Origin: a virus
Reading direction: 5' to 3' (one strand)
Virus record (IMG/VR): IMGVR_UViG_3300029915_000091
Location: 1-34,446 of that record
DNA: 34,446 nucleotides
In this document: in pieces, positions 5,767-11,476 of the stretch
Layout of the letters: each line of letters opens with the position of its first letter
How positions within the stretch are numbered: position 1 is the stretch's first letter
The notes under the pieces: model-generated
The model's database searches: none
Told to the model about the DNA's origin: nothing
Seen by the model: the letters and a program-made list of their open reading frames with translations, nothing else
Translations under genes and position numbers: made by a program

Positions 5767-5793
5767 AGAGCCGCCCTAAACAGGCGGCTCTTT
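5767..5793 (+). terminator. intrinsic terminator-like hairpin
   Basis: AGAGCCGCC (5767-5775), eight-base loop, GGCGGCTCT (5783-5791) then TT. A strong 9-bp G/C stem right after the 30-residue gene, with a short T tail. Confidence 0.7.
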
Positions 5794-5811
5794 CCATTTG
5801 GAGAAAATGTC

Positions 5812-6177
5812 ATGGCGCACTTCGAGCAGCATTGCAGAGATTGTGAGCGGCTCCTCGGTGAGCGGTTTGAGAATGTCAATCACTGGATTGACGAACTGTT
5901 CCGGCAGTACGGAGCCAATCATCGTAGGCATCGGCATCACTGGGGCGGTGTTCGTGAGGCACACAGGCTCTTTGGTGAGGCTGGAGCCAAGGCGGCGATA
6001 GTTCACATCGTCCGGGACTGTGGGGACGTTCCCCGTGAGCGGGATTACGATAAGACGAATCTCGGCATCATCATCGCTCCTGAGTATCTGATGTATGACG
6101 GAGTAGAACGCGCACCGGAGAAGTTTGCTCAAGCGGTGAATCAAGCTTGGGAGAAGTACGCAGACTATCGCGGATGA
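5812..6177 (+). CDS. hypothetical His-rich phage protein (DUF6915-like pattern)
   Basis: ATG 5812 with GGAG eight bases upstream. The 121-residue product has HCRDCERLLGERFENVNHWID, then HRRHRHHWGGVREAHRLFGE and a later HIVRDCGDVP. The spacing of the first histidine, HxWxD, RHRxHH and HIxxD resembles a family of small phage proteins I associate with DUF6915; function unknown. The histidine clusters suggest metal binding. Its end is ten bases from the tRNA at 6187. The family call is tentative. Confidence 0.6.
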   Translation: MAHFEQHCRDCERLLGERFENVNHWIDELFRQYGANHRRHRHHWGGVREAHRLFGEAGAKAAIVHIVRDCGDVPRERDYDKTNLGIIIAPEYLMYDGVERAPEKFAQAVNQAWEKYADYRG

Positions 6178-6186
6178 GTTTGAAAC

Positions 6187-6261
6187 GCCCGTGTGGCTCA
6201 GTGGTAGCGCACACCCCTGATAAGGGTGGGGTCGTTGGTTCGATTCCAACCACGGGCACCA
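6187..6261 (+). tRNA. tRNA-Ile (GAT)
   Basis: Acceptor GCCCGTG/CACGGGC, D arm GCTC-AGTGGTA-GCGC, anticodon arm CACCC-CTGATAA-GGGTG with GAT at 6219-6221, T arm GTTGG-TTCGATT-CCAAC, discriminator A, encoded CCA. All stems pair. Confidence 0.9.
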
Positions 6262-6315
6262 GTATCTTAGCGAGAGATGTTAGTTAGTGGTTTTTGAGCT
6301 ACCGCTATCTTAGGC

Positions 6316-6849
6316 ATGAAGACATGCCAACTGTGTGGAAACGAATTCTCTCTCAAGGTAGTTGTGGACGGCAAGGTGAAAAACATGCAGAACAGGAAGT
6401 TCTGCCTGAAGTGCTCACCATTCGGAGCCCACAACACAAGAACATTGAGCCATAATGATAACGGTGAACTGGCTACGGTTGAAATCGCTAGGAGCGAACA
6501 GGGGTTGTTGACATGCTCCCGGTGTAGCCGAGAGTACGTGTATGACCGTAAGAAGGGGCACCACCTGACTTTGTGCAACTCGTGTTCAGCTAATCGACAA
6601 CGAACGCGAGTGAAACAAAGGTGTGTAGATTACAAAGGCGGGGCGTGCCTGAAGTGCGGCTACAAGAAGGCGTTGCGGTCACTCGGATTTCATCACCGAG
6701 ACCCCAATGAAAAAGAGTTTACATTCTCGGGTAAGATGTCTTGGGCGTGGCAGCGGTTAGTGCAAGAGTTGGACAAGTGCGATTTGCTTTGTTCCAATTG
6801 CCATGGCGAGACTCACGAAGAGATTGATAGTTATGCACCTGTCGTCTAG
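6316..6849 (+). CDS. HNH homing-type endonuclease with zinc ribbons
   Basis: The 177-residue product begins with zinc pairs (MKTCQLCGNEF, KFCLKCSPFG, LLTCSRCSREY, TLCNSCSANR). It ends with an HNH core of the phage type: CLKCGYKKALRSLGFHHRDP, then CDLLCSNCHGETHEEI. Such enzymes cut DNA and spread by homing. The gene is free-standing between tRNAs, and its last 15 bases, including the TAG stop, lie inside the next tRNA (6835), suggesting insertion next to that tRNA. Catalytic HH and the second CxxC/H pair look intact. Confidence 0.8.
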   Translation: MKTCQLCGNEFSLKVVVDGKVKNMQNRKFCLKCSPFGAHNTRTLSHNDNGELATVEIARSEQGLLTCSRCSREYVYDRKKGHHLTLCNSCSANRQRTRVKQRCVDYKGGACLKCGYKKALRSLGFHHRDPNEKEFTFSGKMSWAWQRLVQELDKCDLLCSNCHGETHEEIDSYAPVV

Positions 6850-6908
6850 TGTTAAGGCCCACAGCCGATTACTGTGAGACAGAGGTTAGATTCCTCTCAG
6901 GTGTACCA
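6835..6908 (+). tRNA. tRNA with GAT at the anticodon position and C33 (atypical)
   Basis: Acceptor GCACCTG/CAGGTGT, D arm GTCT-AGTGTTA-AGGC, anticodon arm CACAG-CCGATTA-CTGTG (perfect stem), T arm AGAGG-TTAGATT-CCTCT, encoded ACCA. The loop has C instead of T at position 33, which is rare; bases 34-36 are GAT (6867-6869). Its 5' end overlaps the end of the HNH gene. Confidence 0.7.
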
Positions 6909-6911
6909 AAT

Positions 6912-6975
6912 TCTACGCGCAACTAGATCGCAATATACAGGCGATACGCGCAATTAAAGAGGTTACGCGCAATAT
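6912..6975 (+). repeat. three short TACGCGCAA repeats
   Basis: TACGCGCAA occurs about 6913, 6945 and 6965 in the spacer between two tRNA genes, each followed by A/T-rich sequence. The meaning is not clear; they could be protein-binding sites or RNA-processing signals. Confidence 0.5.
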
Positions 6976-6981
6976 AGATTT

Positions 6982-7070
6982 GCTGACGTGGCACAGCGGC
7001 GACTGCACCTGTTTCGTAATCAGGCTGGTTATCTAACCACACGGGAGTTCGAGTCTCCCCGTCAGCTCCA
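6982..7070 (+). tRNA. tRNA with CGT anticodon and long variable arm (atypical)
   Basis: Acceptor GCTGACG/CGTCAGC, T arm GGGAG-TTCGAGT-CTCCC, encoded CCA. The anticodon arm CCTGT-TTCGTAA-TCAGG has four pairs and a T-T mismatch, and CGT at 7015-7017 (Thr, codon ACG). The variable region is 18 bases and can form TGGTT/AACCA, as in class II tRNAs (Leu, Ser, Tyr), which do not use this anticodon. So identity is uncertain. Confidence 0.65.
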
Positions 7071-7117
7071 AGTTCTACTTGTTGAGGCTAAATTCAGTAT
7101 TAACCATGGAGGTATCC

Positions 7118-7402
7118 ATGGCTAAGAAGAAAGTAAAGTTGTGCTACCACTGCAAGTGTAACCACAAGCGGTTTAAAGAGGGTGGAGTTTTCTACTCCTA
7201 TAAAGAGAGCAACGGACTGGATTAGCCCCCTGCCGCTATTGACAAGTTTCGCAAGGACACCACGGCAAAGGTGAAGTCCATCATCAAGAACCAGCAGACC
7301 ATTCTGGCTATTTTGAAGGACAAGGTCGATATCATCAAGAAGGCCACGGAGCCTCAGGATATCGAAAGAGCACTGGAAAGTGCCAATTACTATAGAAGGT
7401 AG
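7118..7402 (+). CDS. small CxxC protein with an internal in-frame TAG
   Basis: ATG 7118 follows GGAGG by six bases. The frame encodes 35 residues (MAKKKVKLCYHCKCNHKRF, then GGVFYSYKESNGLD), meets TAG at 7223-7225 and continues for 58 good codons (PPAAIDKFRKDTTAKVKSII, ILAILKDKVDIIKKATEP) to TAG at 7400. There is no start codon just after the internal TAG, so the second half can be made only by readthrough. Codon usage looks coding on both sides. The N-terminal half has a CxxC/CxC zinc site and the second half looks like an amphipathic helix pair. Function unknown. Confidence 0.6.
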
Positions 7403-7470
7403 CGGGTACTCGCCGGATGCCCATGGGGTTGCTGGCGGAGATAGACGGCACTCAAGAAGGTTTAGAATTT

Positions 7471-7544
7471 GCACCGTTAATTCAATGCTAGAACGCTTCT
7501 TTGGTAAAGAAGGTACGAGGGTCGGATTCCCTCACGGTGCTCCA
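7471..7544 (+). tRNA. tRNA-Thr (GGT)
   Basis: Acceptor GCACCGT/ACGGTGC, anticodon arm CTTCT-TTGGTAA-AGAAG with GGT at 7503-7505, T arm GAGGG-TCGGATT-CCCTC, encoded CCA. The D stem (ATTC/GAAC) has one mismatch. Confidence 0.8.
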
Positions 7545-7549
7545 AAATC

Positions 7550-7626
7550 GCTGGGTTAGCTCAGTTGGTAGAGCATCCGCCTTGTAAGCGGAAGGTTCAT
7601 CGGTTCGAGGCCGATACCCAGCTCCA
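7550..7626 (+). tRNA. tRNA-Thr (TGT)
   Basis: Acceptor GCTGGGT/ACCCAGC, D arm GCTC-AGTTGGTA-GAGC, anticodon arm TCCGC-CTTGTAA-GCGGA with TGT at 7583-7585, T arm ATCGG-TTCGAGG-CCGAT, encoded CCA. Fully regular; five bases after the previous tRNA. Confidence 0.92.
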
Positions 7627-7691
7627 ATTTTTAGTAAGACTGCCAGCCGCCTATCGCGTTGGTAACCACCACCCAATGGAGGGAGAATTTT

Positions 7692-7865
7692 ATGGCTGCG
7701 GAGCTCAGTGAAGAAGGAAGATTTCCAGCCGTTCAAACGATCAGCCAAGCTGAGTATACTCGCTTTGTGACGATCTGCCAGAACGCGCCCGCGCCAACAG
7801 CAAAGCTCCGGGCGCTGCTGAAGTCTCAAACAAACCCCTCGTCCAAGAGTATAAAAAATTTGTAG
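7692..7865 (+). CDS. orphan DUF1778/TacA-type antitoxin C-terminal domain
   Basis: ATG 7692 follows GGAGGGAGAATTTT. The 57-residue product (MAAELSEEGRFPAVQTISQA, EYTRFVTICQNAPAPTAKLR, ALLK) matches the C-terminal pattern of DUF1778 antitoxins such as TacA and AtaR: a hydrophobic segment, S-x-x-E-[YW]-x-x-F, then xPPxPxxxLxxLL. In those proteins this tail wraps and blocks a GNAT acetyltransferase toxin that attacks charged tRNA. The N-terminal ribbon-helix-helix DNA-binding half is missing and there is no toxin gene nearby. Position right after tRNA genes fits a role in protecting translation. Inference by motif only. Confidence 0.5.
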   Translation: MAAELSEEGRFPAVQTISQAEYTRFVTICQNAPAPTAKLRALLKSQTNPSSKSIKNL

Positions 7866-7891
7866 ACAAATCCTCTAGAGTAGTCTAGTAT
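7863..7891 (+). promoter_or_regulatory. sigma70-type promoter (TAGACA class)
   Basis: TAGACA (7863-7868), 17 bases, TAGTAT (7886-7891), preceded by AATTTG. The TAG of the -35 box is also the stop codon of the preceding gene. Confidence 0.5.
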
Positions 7892-7926
7892 TAGTTGTTG
7901 TTCTACTCTAGGACTGAAGGGAAGAT

Positions 7927-8880
7927 ATGTCACATTTTACTGTTCTGGTGGTTGGCGAGGATGTGGACAAGCAGTTAGCTCCTTATCATGAATTCGAATG
8001 TACTGGTGAGGATAACGAGTACGTTCAGGATGTAGACAGTACCGAAGAGGCAAAGCAAGCGTATGAGTCCCACCTTCATGGCTTCATCAAGGGTGCAACC
8101 TTCTTGGAGTTCGTACAGGACTACTACGGCAGGAAGTCCGTACTGTTTGGTGAAAAGCCTGATCTCGCTGAAGAGCACAAGTATGGCTATGTTCTCTTGG
8201 ATGAGAATGGCGATGTTGCCAAAGTCATCAACCGAACAAACCCCAACAAGAAGTGGGACTGGTATCAGATTGGTGGCCGCTGGAACGGATTCTTCAAGCT
8301 GAAGGCGGGGTTGACCGGGGTACAGGGTGAGTGTGGCGTTCCGGCGTTATTCGACCCGGATTACAAGCCACCCACCGCTGACCGAGCTGACCAGTGCTTC
8401 AAAGGGGACATCGACATCGAAGCGATGCGTGATGAGGCAGGTGCTACGGCGGCGAAGAACTATGACTTGTTCGCTAGCGTCATCGAAGGGCTCCCCCCAA
8501 TAGTTTCTTGGGAGGAAATCCTTGAGAAGCACGGTCTTGAGAACATTGACGCTGCCCGAGATGAGTCGGCCAGACTGGTTCATATCCTGTACCATGCTCA
8601 GCCAGCCGTCAAGGCGCTTAGAGAGAACAAAGATACGGTGTGGTTCGAGCCGAATAATTTTGCATGCAGCCGTGAGGAGTACATCCAGACAGCTCGTGAT
8701 GGTGCCCTGATGACCTTCGCTATCGTCAAGGATGGCAAGTGGCACGAGCGTGGTAAGATGGGCTGGTTTGCTTTTGTCTCCAATGAGAAGGAATCTGGGG
8801 AGTGGGAGAGCGAGTTCAACGCTCTGATTGATAGTGCCCCTGCCTATACTCTGTTCACAGTGGTTGACTGCCACATTTAG
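7927..8880 (+). CDS. conserved phage protein of unknown function (MSHFTVLV family)
   Basis: The 317-residue product begins MSHFTVLVVGEDVDKQLAPY, followed by HEFECTGEDNEYVQDVD, and has a central WDWYQIGGRWNGFFKLK. This N-terminus and the WDWYxIGGRW block are typical of a family seen in many phages and some bacteria; no activity is known to me. The gene has its own promoter (7863) and GAAGGGAAG ribosome site, and ends in TAG 38 bases before tRNA-Gln. Full length, no anomaly. Confidence 0.8.
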   Translation: MSHFTVLVVGEDVDKQLAPYHEFECTGEDNEYVQDVDSTEEAKQAYESHLHGFIKGATFLEFVQDYYGRKSVLFGEKPDLAEEHKYGYVLLDENGDVAKVINRTNPNKKWDWYQIGGRWNGFFKLKAGLTGVQGECGVPALFDPDYKPPTADRADQCFKGDIDIEAMRDEAGATAAKNYDLFASVIEGLPPIVSWEEILEKHGLENIDAARDESARLVHILYHAQPAVKALRENKDTVWFEPNNFACSREEYIQTARDGALMTFAIVKDGKWHERGKMGWFAFVSNEKESGEWESEFNALIDSAPAYTLFTVVDCHI

Positions 8881-8917
8881 TCGGGGGAGTTGACTTTCTC
8901 CTCCGGCTGGTGATTGT

Positions 8918-8992
8918 AGGGAAGTAGCTCAATGGTAGAGCGGCAGACTTTGAATCTGTAGGTTGTGGGTTCGAGTCCCACCTTCCCTGCCA
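8918..8992 (+). tRNA. tRNA-Gln (TTG)
   Basis: Acceptor AGGGAAG/CTTCCCT, D arm GCTC-AATGGTA-GAGC, anticodon arm GCAGA-CTTTGAA-TCTGT with TTG at 8950-8952, T arm GTGGG-TTCGAGT-CCCAC, discriminator G, encoded CCA. A1-T72 and G73 fit glutamine identity. Confidence 0.92.
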
Positions 8993-9037
8993 ATGTTTCA
9001 CGGCTGCTGAGCTTGGGTAGTTACAGGAGATCAACTA

Positions 9038-9205
9038 ATGCGAGCCTTCAACGTGTACCTCGCCGGGAAGAAGATTGACACCGTATTTTACAGCGGACAA
9101 GGGGCGGCCACGGTTGACCGTGAGGAAGTCCGCACCAGCCTAATAAACCATGACGGCTATGACCCGGGAATCACCGTCCGAGAAGATCACAAGAGCACCA
9201 ATTAA
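9038..9205 (+). CDS. small hypothetical phage protein
   Basis: ATG 9038 follows CAGGAGATCAACTA. The 55-residue product (MRAFNVYLAGKKIDTVFYSG, then VDREEVRTSLINHDGYDPGI) has the look of a small beta/alpha phage protein: a short strand pair and a helix, with xGKxIDxVFY and DGYDPGI segments. It lies between tRNA-Gln and the DnaJ-like zinc protein. Function unknown. Confidence 0.65.
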   Translation: MRAFNVYLAGKKIDTVFYSGQGAATVDREEVRTSLINHDGYDPGITVREDHKSTN

Positions 9206-9241
9206 CAATGTATAGCTAGATGAACTACGAATCTCACTAGT

Positions 9242-9427
9242 ATGGCTGAAGAATTTAAAACGTGTCGCTCCTGTAAAGGCACCGGGGAAGTACGCTCCTG
9301 CGATAAGGACGCCTCCCCAGCCACAAAAATGTCTGGTGAGATTATGGTGGAGCCGGGTCGGTCAGTTTGTGCCAAGTGCCATGGCTGTGGGGTTAAATAC
9401 AGTAAAGAGCCCACGTCAAAAACGTAG
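9242..9427 (+). CDS. DnaJ-type zinc-finger protein
   Basis: The 61-residue product has CRSCKGTGEV near the N-terminus and CAKCHGCGV near the end: two CxxCxGxG-type half-sites that together form one DnaJ-like zinc centre. Small proteins of this type are common in phages; role unknown (possibly protein or RNA binding). The ribosome site is weak. The stop (TAG) lies in a hairpin that faces the converging minus-strand gene. Confidence 0.65.
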   Translation: MAEEFKTCRSCKGTGEVRSCDKDASPATKMSGEIMVEPGRSVCAKCHGCGVKYSKEPTSKT

Positions 9428-9431
9428 GCTC
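9407..9431. terminator. bidirectional terminator-like hairpin between converging genes
   Basis: GAGCCcACGT (9407-9416), loop CAAAA, ACGTaGGCTC (9422-9431): nine pairs and one mismatch. On the minus strand it is followed by TTTAC, so it may end the minus-strand gene as well as the plus one. Confidence 0.45.
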
Positions 9432-9442
9432 CCGGTTAGAGT

Positions 9443-9721
9443 TTAGTAAAAGATTGGGTGGTCTTCGACCTTTGCCGCCGCCGAGAAGAAGATGTAAGCC
9501 TTCGCAGTACGGTCATAGCGATAGAGACAAAGTCGCAGGTGAAGTAGACGACCTTTACCCACAGGGATGTTTATCCCGAACCCGAGGGGGAACATGAAAT
9601 ATACTGAAATCGGGTCGTAGGGGCAAGAGAACGTGAGTTTCTGAGACAGCCATGGAGCTAAACCCCATAGGGTTAGCCACCGGGAATCAGAACCTTCGTA
9701 CGGAAAGCCTTGGTTTGCCAT
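9443..9721 (-). CDS. hypothetical hydrophobic protein on the minus strand
   Basis: On the minus strand an AGGAGG lies six bases before the ATG at 9721. The 92-residue product begins MANQGFPYEGSDSRWLTLWG, has CPYDPISVYFMFPLGFGINI and ends YRYDRTAKAYIFFSAAAKVE plus DHPIFY. It looks coding (aromatic, structured) and is the only minus-strand gene I accept in this window. It has no clear trans-membrane segment of full length. Function unknown. The plus strand over the same bases has several stops. Confidence 0.55.
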   Translation of the reverse strand: MANQGFPYEGSDSRWLTLWGLAPWLSQKLTFSCPYDPISVYFMFPLGFGINIPVGKGRLLHLRLCLYRYDRTAKAYIFFSAAAKVEDHPIFY

Positions 9722-9729
9722 TTTGGAAC

Positions 9730-9743
9730 CTCCTATAGGAGGA
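9730..9743. promoter_or_regulatory. palindromic back-to-back ribosome sites
   Basis: CCTCCTATAGGAGG is its own reverse complement, so both strands carry AGGAGG. The minus copy is correctly spaced for the gene at 9443-9721; the plus copy lies upstream of the GTG at 9764, though an AGGAAG is nearer. Confidence 0.5.
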
Positions 9744-9763
9744 ACCGAAAGTTAGGAAGCAAT

Positions 9764-9943
9764 GTGTCCCAGTGGATTGACCCACGTAGAGAACTCGACT
9801 GTCAAAAGATTAAGCTTATTCCGTTTGATGAACAGACGGTGGAATTCTTAGAGGCACGGGATGAGACGGTGCGACAGATTTGCCTCGGTCTGGGGCTCAG
9901 CCCAGCCGTATTGGGAGTGAAAAAGGAGAATTTGCATGGCTAA
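9764..9943 (+). CDS. short hypothetical protein, possibly portal-like fragment
   Basis: GTG 9764 with AGGAAG close upstream gives 59 residues beginning (M)SQWIDPRRELDCQKIKLIP. The segment TVEFLEARDETVRQICLGLG followed by LSPAVLG resembles the helix in phage portal proteins where FxxxRxxxxxxIxxxxGVPPxxLG occurs, but the rest of a portal is absent, so it may be a fragment or an unrelated protein. It overlaps a tiny ATG frame at 9936. Confidence 0.4.
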   Translation: MSQWIDPRRELDCQKIKLIPFDEQTVEFLEARDETVRQICLGLGLSPAVLGVKKENLHG

Positions 9944-9971
9944 CAAAACCAAGCCCATCCACACCGTGTAA
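9936..9971 (+). CDS. 11-residue minigene
   Basis: ATG 9936 with AAAGGAGAA well placed upstream; encodes MANKTKPIHTV and stops at TAA. It may be a leader peptide or translational coupler for the gene at 9998. The strong ribosome site is the only support. Confidence 0.3.
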   Translation: MANKTKPIHTV

Positions 9972-9997
9972 CTAGTGGACGGCATAGGAGTAAGCCA

Positions 9998-10297
9998 ATG
10001 CATCCCTCTAACCGTGCCGAACGTAGGCAGGAACGTGAGCGTGTCATCGCTCGTCGCAAGTTCATCCATGACCACATCTGGTTTCAATCCCAACACCACA
10101 CCGACCCCACTGTCATGCCATGGGCACAACACCCGCCCTTCTCAGAATTTGGCCGTTATGCCAAGTTCAACCTAAGCTGCGGGTGTATGGGCTGCCACTG
10201 TGCGAAACACTGGTACAAAGATAGACGCCGCCGTGCCCTTAAAGTATCCGATTCAGTGGCTGACCACCGCAAACGGGATAAGGTAGCCGGAAAATAG
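9998..10297 (+). CDS. basic hypothetical protein with Cys cluster
   Basis: ATG 9998 follows ATAGGAG. The 99-residue product begins MHPSNRAERRQERERVIARR, has a HTDPTVMPWAQHPPFSEFGR middle and CGCMGCHCAKHWYKDRRRRA near the end. The layout (basic N-terminus, GRxxK, then a CxCxxC cluster) resembles a widespread small bacterial/phage family with a CSCxMCGNPRR motif, though the GNPRR part is replaced. Nucleic-acid binding is plausible. The TAG stop directly precedes the TAGACA box of the next promoter. Confidence 0.6.
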   Translation: MHPSNRAERRQERERVIARRKFIHDHIWFQSQHHTDPTVMPWAQHPPFSEFGRYAKFNLSCGCMGCHCAKHWYKDRRRRALKVSDSVADHRKRDKVAGK

Positions 10298-10327
10298 TAG
10301 ACAAATTGGGCACTACCCCCGTATACT
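10298..10327 (+). promoter_or_regulatory. sigma70-type promoter, possibly leaderless transcript
   Basis: TAGACA (10298-10303), 18 bases, TATACT (10322-10327). The ATG at 10334 would sit at or very near the transcription start, so the mRNA may be leaderless. Confidence 0.55.
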
Positions 10328-10333
10328 ACAAAT

Positions 10334-10532
10334 ATGAGAAAGTACAAGTACGTGTTCTGCGGTTCGATGTACAAGCTGACGGGACAGTGTTGCAGTGGGC
10401 GGCGAACTCGCTCCTGATCTTAACCGCAACCTGGCCGACTATCGCTTTACGCTGGCTGGCGAGAACGACGAAGATGCAGAGGAATTCGACAGGCTGTATA
10501 AACAGAACGTCCGCGACTGGCGGAAACTGTAG
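10334..10532 (+). pseudogene. small gene split by a frameshift
   Basis: ATG 10334 opens a frame reading MRKYKYVFCGSMYKLTGQCC and then TGA shortly after. A +1 shift near 10392-10397 joins it to a clearly coding stretch, AVGGELAPDLNRNLADYRFT then LAGENDEDAEEFDRLYKQNV and RDWRKL, ending at TAG 10530-10532. The second part has no credible start of its own. It is therefore either a decayed gene, a sequencing indel, or programmed frameshifting; no slippery site stands out. The whole would be about 65 residues of unknown function. Confidence 0.45.
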
Positions 10533-10546
10533 TCCATTAACTGGAC
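10532..10546 (+). repeat. 15-base direct repeat, copy 1
   Basis: AGTCCATTAACTGGA just after the stop of the frameshifted gene; the same 15 bases follow the next gene at about 11249. Confidence 0.7.
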
Positions 10547-10599
10547 AGGTTAATGCGCGGCCCCGGTCACAAGTCCGAGGCACACATTAGGAGGGTAAA

Positions 10600-11247
10600 A
10601 TGCTTACCACGATTCCATTTTCAGGCTTCTACGAGTCAATGCACGACGGCAAGCTGGACCGTGCTCTCGAAAACATGACAAGCGATAGCTCAGGCTGGCA
10701 TCCAATCTCTGACAAAATTGCAGAGGATATCTGGACAAACGTAAATTGGGGCGATGCGATGAAAGCATACGCCAAGCTGTACACGGAAAACTTCGCGTTT
10801 TGGTTCAAGTGTGAATACGATGTGGCTCTCGAATGGGAGAGCATGACCTCGCCGCGTGAGTACAACTTCACTACGGACAGAATCTTCTGCACCATGTCCG
10901 AGGATGACGCGGTGCGGCTGTGCAGCAAAGTTAAGAAAGAGATGTTCCGCGCTGCGGCTAAGGAAAATTTCACATCCTACGATGGTTTTATCTCACACTA
11001 CTCGCCGGACTGGAAGTCATGGGGCGAGCTGCGGACATGGGATCACAACCAACTCGGTACACTGGTAAAGGCTGCCGTCGCACAACTCGACGATGAAAAC
11101 TGGCAGTGGAATCTGATCGAAGATATCGACTCGAATGGGGATGTCAGCAATTTGATGTATGAAGCCTTAACCGATGAAGGTAAACGGCTGGTCAAGATTG
11201 CGGATTACCTCAGAGCGCGAGAAGCACGCAGGAGTCTAGCACGATAA
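10600..11247 (+). CDS. conserved phage protein of unknown function
   Basis: ATG 10600 follows AGGAGGG. The 215-residue product begins MLTTIPFSGFYESMHDGKLD, with SDKIAEDIWTNVNWGDAMKA and a TWDHNQLGTLVKAAVAQLDD block, ending in a basic YLRAREARRSLAR. The N-terminal PFSGFYxSxHD is a signature of a phage/plasmid family of unknown role. Soluble, mostly helical. It is flanked by identical 15-base repeats, so the gene may be a cassette. Confidence 0.7.
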   Translation: MLTTIPFSGFYESMHDGKLDRALENMTSDSSGWHPISDKIAEDIWTNVNWGDAMKAYAKLYTENFAFWFKCEYDVALEWESMTSPREYNFTTDRIFCTMSEDDAVRLCSKVKKEMFRAAAKENFTSYDGFISHYSPDWKSWGELRTWDHNQLGTLVKAAVAQLDDENWQWNLIEDIDSNGDVSNLMYEALTDEGKRLVKIADYLRAREARRSLAR

Positions 11248-11248
11248 C

Positions 11249-11263
11249 AGTCCATTAACTGGA
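11249..11263 (+). repeat. 15-base direct repeat, copy 2
   Basis: AGTCCATTAACTGGA, identical to 10532-10546, again just after a stop codon and before a gene leader. Confidence 0.7.
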
Positions 11264-11305
11264 TTGTATCGTACGAAACACTGGAGGATAAAATGGAAAC
11301 ATGGT

Positions 11306-11476
11306 ATGCAAAACCTACGGGATGCGGGGGCCAAGCACTACCCTGACCACGGCGACTCTGACCACGGCGACTCTGACCACGGCGACTGTGTCGAATGTCG
11401 GGCGTTGCAAGAGGATTTGGACTGTGGTTTTGATTACGGGGACGACGGAGACTATGATTACGGTGATGACCAATGA
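11306..11476 (+). CDS. acidic repeat peptide (DHGDS repeats)
   Basis: The 56-residue product from ATG 11306 contains three tandem 15-base units encoding DHGDS/DHGDS/DHGDC, a CVEC pair, and a tail of repeated DYGDD. The composition is extremely Asp/Gly-rich. A better-placed ATG at 11293 (after GGAGG) is in another frame and stops after 17 codons, so initiation here is uncertain. The stop overlaps the next ATG (ATGA). It could bind divalent metals; unknown. Confidence 0.45.
   Translation: MQNLRDAGAKHYPDHGDSDHGDSDHGDCVECRALQEDLDCGFDYGDDGDYDYGDDQ

Noticed and set aside
7418-7492. 24-codon frame beginning MPMGLLAEIDG
   Set aside because: It has no clear ribosome site and overlaps tRNA-Thr(GGT); probably chance or a decayed gene end.
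8347-8874. 175-codon minus-strand frame opposite the MSHFTVLV-family gene
   Set aside because: The plus-strand gene is well supported by promoter, ribosome site and family pattern; the minus frame has none.
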